From: Daucus carota subsp. sativus
Taxonomy: Eukaryota; Streptophyta; Magnoliopsida; Apiales; Apiaceae
Assembly: GCF_001625215.2 (NCBI RefSeq)
Contig: NC_030382.2
Location: 248,001 to 312,000 of the forward strand
DNA: 64,000 nucleotides
Direction of reading: 5' to 3'
Shown here: piece by piece, positions 58,158 through 64,000 of the stretch
Position numbering within the stretch: position 1 is the stretch's first letter
Layout: each line of letters opens with the position of its first letter
Translations under genes and position numbers: made by a program
Notes under the pieces: model-generated
Databases searched by the model: none
Told to the model about the DNA's origin: nothing
What the model saw: the letters and a program-made list of their open reading frames with translations, nothing else

Positions 58158-59249
58158 TTCTGTTGTACTGCTACATTTTTTCCAATATTATGTTTTATTG
58201 CATTGTTGGAGTTTATATGGTAATGTGCCAACAGTACCTAAAATGGACGATCGGAGTGTAATGTGTAGTTTCTGCTTTGTCTATTTGAAAATTATGCTCT
58301 ACAATCTTACTTCTCCTAAATTAGTGAATTCGAGGCTCCTTGGATGTCTTGGCCATTACTGACAAAGCTTCTGAGCTATTTGGCATGTTTATCATTATTT
58401 CAGTACTTAGTGGTAGCTTTTATTTGTTTGCATCCTGCACAGTAGTGTTGCTAGGTTTTTCTACTACAACCATGAGATAATTAACATTAATTTTGAAATT
58501 TTAAATTTCTGTGAAGTAATAAAGACTTGTATGCAAGAAATTGCAGGATGGACATGTTCAATTTTCTATTTTCAGGTGGGTTGTTTTTGATGAATTTTTT
58601 TAGAAGGTTGTAAAGTGTAAACAATGACAATATAAAAGATTACAAATAGTCTATATTTGGATATTTATTTGGTAGTTACAGAACTCAGGCGAAATAAAAA
58701 TATTGTTCTAAATTTGTAGAGTATAAAAAACTTTTTACTTATCATTAATAAAAAAACTTTTTACTTAAGTTTTCACTATCTATGCTTCATTTCCGACAAA
58801 AACTGTACCATGATTGTTAATAATTTGGTGGAAGAGTTCGACATGCATTGCAAGATTTTTATATAGTATAATTTTATAAATTAATTTAACACTTTTTTTC
58901 GTCAGAATAGAAATTTTATATTCAAATATTTATTCAATCTTTTTGAAAAAATTAAGTTTATGTATGTGTTGAAATACGTGTGAGCAAAAATAAACGTTAA
59001 CAAAAGAAAAGGACTGATGAAGTACTGAATATCACAAAATATAATATTTTAGATAATATTTTCGAATTTTAGTTTGATACTTACAGAATTTAAGGTATTT
59101 TGGATAAGTTTCGAACTCCTGCTACTGAGGAACACACACTTCCATAACAAAAATAGCATGGGCTGGCCAGGGCCCATACAAACCGTTGCTTTTGCCTTTT
59201 GGTACAAGACAAGAAGCATCTGACTCAAACCTAATCATTACACAACACA
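58158..59249. other. SmD1 3' UTR and intergenic DNA
   Basis: The first 300-400 bases are probably SmD1 3' UTR ('gttttattgcattg', T-rich). The rest is AT-rich intergenic sequence. The frame at 58123-58362 overlaps the SmD1 stop in another register and is not a gene. Confidence 0.5.
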
Positions 59250-59257
59250 TATATAAA
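59250..59257 (+). promoter_or_regulatory. TATA box of the OEP7-like gene
   Basis: TATATAAA lies 73-80 bases upstream of the ATG, which would put the transcription start near 59285 and give a leader of roughly 45 bases. Confidence 0.65.
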
Positions 59258-59330
59258 CTATAAACCTCTTTAACTTGTAAAATTCAACAACATAGGAGAC
59301 TAACTCAATTTTGAGATTCATCAGATTATA

Positions 59331-59528
59331 ATGGGGAAGGGCAATTCGGTGAAGACAGCAGCAGTGGTGCTCGGAGCCCTGGCTCTAGGATGGGCCACAA
59401 TTGAGCTTGCTTTCAAGCCATGGCTTGACCAGGCTCGAAAAGCTATGGACAAGTCGGATCCTGCTAAGGACCCTGATGATGCCTCTACTTCTGCTCCTGC
59501 TGCTCATGAAGAGCAGCCTGCTTCTTAG
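59331..59528 (+). CDS. OEP7: OEP7-like chloroplast outer envelope protein, 65 aa
   Basis: Single-exon frame of 65 residues. The N-terminus [20 protein letters not shown] leads into one hydrophobic segment (about residues 9-26) and then [20 protein letters not shown] and the acidic PAKDPDD tail. The layout is a short hydrophilic start, a single membrane segment, a positively charged flank (KPWLDQARK) and a 'DKSDP.KDPDD' motif. It is that of plant OEP7/spinach E6.7, signal-anchored proteins of the chloroplast outer envelope inserted without a cleaved transit peptide. The positive flank after the membrane segment is the known targeting determinant. The precise function is not established. The ATG is supported by the TATA box 80 bases upstream and by family length (about 64-65 residues). 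Confidence 0.88.
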   Translation: MGKGNSVKTAAVVLGALALGWATIELAFKPWLDQARKAMDKSDPAKDPDDASTSAPAAHEEQPAS

Positions 59529-59606
59529 GTTTATTAATACGTGTGTTAGCCTTCATGGATTTAGCTAATTGTGATGATTTTTTGTTGGGATGTGATTTGG
59601 ATTATA

Positions 59607-59898
59607 CTCCTTTCTGTTTCATATTACATGTTCACTTTTGATAACTAAAAATTGTTTCAAATTAATTGTCCTATTTCAACTTTCAATGCAATGTAGTCGA
59701 TAGTTGTATTTCCTAGATGAAGTTTATAACACATTCTACTAAATTATATTTCCCAAATCAAATATATCTCACATATTATACTTGATCAATGCAATAAATA
59801 CAATAATAAATTATAAATGAAGGTTTTCTATAAAAGTAAGTTTTTCTTAATATGTGTAATTTGTTCAAAAGTGGACATGTATTATGAAACGGAGGGAG
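59607..59898. mobile_element. Stowaway-like MITE, older copy
   Basis: The ends CTCCTTTCTGTTTCATATTA and, inverted, CTCCCTCCGTTTCATAATAC extend as inverted repeats to 'catgtycacttttg'. The left TA is present, the right flank reads CA, so the target copy has mutated. 292 bp, lying just after the OEP7-like gene and possibly within its 3' UTR region. Confidence 0.8.
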
Positions 59899-60324
59899 CA
59901 TGTGATGGTTCTTTTGTTACACAAATGTGGCTAAAAAGATAAGCCAAATTTTTTTTTTTTTTATGTATTGATTGTGATGACTAAAAGAAGATGAATTATC
60001 TTAAACATAGATGCAGAAATGGTTTAAAAAATTGGGAATTGGAACCGATCGATCTACTGACTTAAATTTTTTTAAAATTTATAAGAGATTTTTCCGATAA
60101 ATGAAATATTTTTAGTCAAATCGGAATTCGATTGACAAATTAATAACGAGTACGTGACTTAAAGAAAAGAGGTTCAGAGATCAATAAATTTTAGAGGCAT
60201 AGCTTAGAGATAATCTGCATTCGATGCATAATTATTTGATTAAAGTAGTTCTCCATCAATCTCATGTGTAATGTGTTTGGTTTAATTCTCCGTCACTCCT
60301 AGAATTACAAAAATTACTCCTTTA
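59899..60324. other. Intergenic DNA
   Basis: No gene or element recognised between the Stowaway and the Tourist MITE. Confidence 0.45.
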
Positions 60325-60719
60325 GAGCAACTCCAATGCAATGCTATACTTGATTCCATTGCTATTTTATAGCATCAAAAGTAAAAAAAATTAACTCCAA
60401 AGGGGTGCTATATTTGGATGCATCCATGCATAGATGCATCCTTGGTTCTATATTTGAAACCAAGGATGGATCCATCCATGTTGCCACATCATCAATAGCT
60501 AGAAATTGGGAACTAGTTAATGAGTTAATGAATTAGGTAAAAGTTAATGAGTTGGTTCTATATAAAAATTAGGTAAAAGTTAATGAGTTGGTTAAATTTG
60601 AAACTAGTTATAGAACTTAGCATTGGAGTGCAAGTTCTATTTTAACACCAAAAAACACTTTTTGGTGCTATATTATAGCAATAGCAATAGATATATAGCA
60701 TCTAGCATTGGACTTGCTC
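60325..60719. mobile_element. Tourist-like MITE (PIF/Harbinger)
   Basis: The ends GAGCAACTCCAATGC and GCATTGGACTTGCTC are near-perfect inverted repeats flanked by TTA on both sides (60322-60324, 60720-60722). 395 bp, with an internal direct duplication of 'aggtaaaagttaatgagttg'. Non-coding. Confidence 0.9.
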
Positions 60720-61298
60720 TTATACTTTATAACTTATAAGCTAAAATGCTTTACTCCTGACAAAAAAAAAGTATAAAAACCAAGATGCTTTACTAAAAAA
60801 AGGTAGCCGGTCAACATTAGTTTTTCGACTCTGACTACTTTATAAAACTGAAAGAGAACAGATATATAGATACTAAATGCAACTAACATTCAACAGAGTA
60901 TACATTTATGATAATAAATACTATTTCTACCTATACAGAATATGCAAAGCTCATCTTTGTTACTGACTGAAGCAAAAGTAGATCATTATGACATAACAGA
61001 CAATCAAGACCTGGGTCTCATCCTTTCGTAGCCTCCTGCTGTCGGGTAGGGAACTAGGTGTATCCTTATACAACGGCATCTATCGCCGAAAGTACACACA
61101 TAGTTTCTTAACATGCAGGACTTGGACTCTTCTTCACCTTTGGTTATATCTCTATGATGAGGATCAGTATCAGTCCGTTTATAGAGGGTTTCGGAAATTG
61201 TAGAATCTGTCAATCATGAAGGTAGATAATGCAGCATATAAATGATAAACACCACTTCCATTTCTGAGTCACCTTGATACAAAATTGATAGACTGCCT
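60720..61298 (-). other. Likely 3' UTR and downstream region of the SCY2-like gene
   Basis: No separate gene is seen. The 61004-61213 minus-strand frame has no recognisable similarity. The SCY2-like stop is at 61299, so the adjoining few hundred bases are probably its 3' UTR. Confidence 0.45.
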
Positions 61299-63989
61299 TC
61301 AGATGTTATACACCATATCTTTTAAAGCTTTGCTTAAACTCGGCATAACATTATATGCTTGATAAGATCTTCTCAGCTCAATGATGGAACCAACCTGGAA
61401 TCAAAACAATCGATGTAGCAAATACTTAAGAATCCATACATGATGCAAAAGTTGTAAGGAGACAACATTAGAATCCCTATAGAATGCTTTAAGTTGGGAA
61501 GCAAGCACCTAACACCTGCTCTATAGGATTAGCACGCTAACAAGATATTTTAAGGTGAGTAACATGAGTGGATTGTATGATATATGCATCAGATAGTGAG
61601 GTAGTGCTTTAGTTGGGGAATCAAAGCAACATATGATGCATAGTAAGAAAGCTGAAAAGGCAAAAATACAAAATTACTCTGAAATAAAGAATAACTAGAC
61701 AATACTCTTAAAAGAAATATTGTGAGCTCTATGGACATGTAAACTTCCATAACACTTTCAGTCACTAGGAAGACAATTAAGAACAAAGGAGCACTAAATT
61801 ATAATTCCAAATCCGCTATAACATATAACTGATGGTGTTAAGAAGAGTCTCAGCAAAGGGTGACACAAAAAATTTCAGATTGCTTAGAGTCTTTGCCAAA
61901 ACAACCTCTCCTCTCTTTTCTGAGGGGTAAGGTAAGGTCTGCTTTATATCTTACTCTACACCGACTCTGCTCAACCAGCAGTGTAGAGTAATATATACTG
62001 GGTATGTTTGGTTTGGTTAGCATTAAACAGAGTTTGCAACACCACCAAACTATCACTGGATAACATCAAGTAAGATATAACACTAAATTAGCTTCAAATT
62101 GTCTTCTTTTACATGCTTTCGATAAGATTCAAAATAATTTTACTGAAAATAATAGTTGTCCAGGATAAAAAATAAAAAGTAGCTGGAAATGATGGATTCA
62201 GAAAATACAGTTAACTAGGGAACTGCTTGTCGGTTCTCCAAATTACTCATAAGGTGAGTAGAATTATATAACTTACATAGCAGCAAGGTTTTATTAAGTT
62301 CTTATAAGACTCAGCTCTGACCAAGCCAGGAGTAAGGCCAGAAGTAACATACTTACAATGATTAATACTGATGTAAAACTTATTGAGAATCCCAAATTAT
62401 TGCTCCGTAAATAATGATCAAGAATGCTAGAAGTAGTTGCCAGAGTGGCAAGCAACAGACCTCCTGCAACGTTTTCATTAAAAAAAAGAGAGAGAGAATG
62501 ATGTGAGTAAAATAAGCAGTGAATGGCATCAGCGCTTCTGATAAATTATAAATAATATAATTCATATAGTTTAAGTTTTACAAGACATTAGGCAGACGTA
62601 CCCCAAAAACTAGTAAAAGCTTGGACCTTCGTTAAATATTCAATGGTGGCCTTTCCAGGCTTTATCTTCGGTATTCTGGCACCCATCTTATTCAAGTAAT
62701 CAGAAACCTCCTTTGGCATGTTGGCCTATATGAAGTTCACTTGTTAGTACAACATCCTTACATTAATTAATGAAAGGCGGAGAAAAAATCTTGATTTCCG
62801 TAAACAATTAATAACAATAACAAATCTTTTTTACTATAAATTATAATAGAATAATAATACAGAATCTAATTCAATTATATTAGTAGTATAGTGATAGTGC
62901 TTTCATTGGCTATAAATTGATTCAAATAAATTATAAATGATATACAAAGTGAAATATTACAACTACACCATATATCCCAGACCTATTTATTTTAAAACAT
63001 AACAATTACATAATTACATAAATTAAATTATCTCTGCCACACTAAGTTTCTCAATATTAGTAGTACAATACACAAGTTTCTTGTAAAGTTGAGGTATAAA
63101 TTCAGGAAAGTACTTTAAAATTTAAGAACAAGCTTAACATCTTTTTCAGAAATTTATTTTACATGTTATAGTTTTTTTTTTTTTTTTTGACTTCTAGGGG
63201 TGAGCGAGAGTCGAACCCGGGACAACATAGGATAAACCCATCACTTGGGCTATCCAATCACGGTCACATGTTATAGTTAATTATCAAGCTATCTGTCAAA
63301 AGATATTTAAAATTGGTAGCAATGCTATATGCAAACAAGCAGCAATAATCTTCAAAGGATATATATCACTAGGTCAAACACACTTACAATGTCAAATATG
63401 TTGAATACGAAGACAAAGAACGAATAAATTGTATAGTAAACCCATGGCCCTGCTCCAGTAGATGTTTCAGGATTAAGCATCTGTTTTATATATTCCCAAA
63501 CAGGCGAGCCAAGAAGACTGCAAGAAATGATTCATTAGGAAATAGCAGTTGACAATTCTTTTGTAGAATTAAGCGTATGCCACTATCAGAAATTCCACAT
63601 ATAACCTCATTAACATTAACTAGGTACTTATGTAGAATCGAAAGATCAAAACGAAAAAGAAAGCACTGATAAATAGACATCTGAATAGATGAACAACCCT
63701 GCAAGAATGCTCGGATCTGCCAAGAGATAGGTGGTAGTGAGTATAGGCTGCATTCCGGATGGATTGATATTGAATGGGATATATGGTTCCACCTCTGTAA
63801 TAGGTGAGCCTTGTCTGTAAAAAAAATTAACAAACAGCAAATTAAGTATTTTTCTTATGCTATATTATTCAAATCAATTTCCATACAATACCGCAATTAG
63901 TAAAATTAAAGGTTGTAGATACAATTCTTTTCAGTTCACACCTCTTAATCCGAGAGTGCTCTCCTAATTTGGTAGATATAAACAATTTA
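61299..63989 (-). CDS. SCY2: Plastid SecY2 (SCY2)-like translocase, C-terminal exons, gene runs off the right edge
   Basis: Minus-strand exons: about 63989-63942, 63814-63698, 63517-63388, 62725-62602, 62463-62357 and 61394-61299 (TGA). All visible junctions are GT-AG and keep frame; together they give about 200 C-terminal residues. Diagnostic stretches are SPITEVEPYIPFNINPSGMQ, then LGSPVWEYI, NMPKEVSDYLNKMGARIP and IKPGKATIEYL. Three membrane segments follow in order: WVYYTIYSFFVFVFNIFDI, FWGGLLLATLATTSSIL and FTSVLIIVGSIIEL. The protein ends SLSKALKDMVYNI. The sequence fits the SCY2 branch rather than thylakoid SCY1. SCY2 forms, with SECA2 and SECE2, the second Sec translocon, placed at the chloroplast inner envelope. 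The N-terminal membrane segments and transit peptide lie beyond the window. The right-most exon boundary is uncertain because an in-frame stop appears just upstream of it. Confidence 0.85.
63174..63265 (-). mobile_element. tRNA-derived SINE with 13-bp target duplication, in an SCY2 intron
   Basis: Read on the minus strand, the 92-bp insert starts GACCGTGATTGGA. It has an A-box-like TAGCCCAAGTGA, a B-box GGTTCGACTC, and ends in an A run (the T run at 63174-63188 on the plus strand). ACATGTTATAGTT occurs on both sides (63161-63173, 63266-63278). It lies in the intron between the exons ending at 63388 and starting at 62725, in the same orientation as the gene. Confidence 0.85.
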
Positions 63990-64000
63990 CTTCATTGTGG

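Noticed and set aside
61004..61213. 69-codon minus-strand frame downstream of the SCY2-like stop
   Set aside because: No similarity, and it falls in the probable 3' UTR.

Overview
This window is nuclear DNA from a flowering plant, almost certainly a eudicot. It has spliced genes with GT-AG introns, plant-specific plastid proteins (OEP7-like and SCY2-like), a degraded piece of chloroplast DNA, and a dense crowd of plant transposons: MULE/MITE, hAT, Stowaway, Tourist/PIF-Harbinger, CACTA, Copia, a large non-coding LTR element and SINEs. I cannot name the species. There are no bacterial operons, CRISPR arrays or ribosome binding sites.

Genes. Four genes look real. (1) A minus-strand monoacylglycerol-lipase-like alpha/beta hydrolase, 13410-19972, has seven coding exons that join into an unbroken 411-residue reading frame with a visible Ser-Asp-His triad. 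(2) A plus-strand SmD1 spliceosomal core protein, 56200-58157, has four exons and 114 residues. (3) A plus-strand single-exon gene for a 65-residue OEP7-like chloroplast outer-envelope protein lies at 59331-59528. (4) The 3' part of a minus-strand plastid SecY2 (SCY2)-like translocase gene, 61299 to about 63989, runs off the right edge. A transposon gene, the 189-residue Myb/SANT-like ORF1 of a PIF/Harbinger element (33667-34319), also appears intact.

Layout. 1-13 kb is transposon relics: a MULE-type MITE with 10-bp target duplications, a hAT-like element split by a solo LTR, a 0.77-kb cluster of alternating inverted repeats, a plastid insert with a decayed trnL-CAA, and decayed exons of an SR splicing factor, a FolD enzyme and a CACTA transposase. 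13-20 kb is the lipase gene. 20-28 kb is AT-rich intergenic DNA with MITEs. 28.65-35.53 kb is one large PIF/Harbinger element, itself hit by a Stowaway that was hit by a MULE MITE. 36.7-41.2 kb holds a 1000-bp hAT element, a 10-copy 170-bp tandem array and a Copia relic whose pieces lie in opposite orientations. 41.7-54.3 kb is a single insertion with three ~3.04-kb LTRs and two ~1.74-kb non-coding internal regions. It sits with a CGGCG target duplication inside a relic exon of a succinyl-CoA ligase alpha gene. 54.4-64 kb is the gene-rich end.

Most notable. The three-LTR element looks like a frozen unequal crossover: the 5' part of the middle LTR carries the variants of the third LTR, and its 3' part those of the first. 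Its LTR also contains, 210 bp in, a degenerate second copy of its own polypurine-tract/LTR-start junction, which suggests that the LTR grew at its 5' end.
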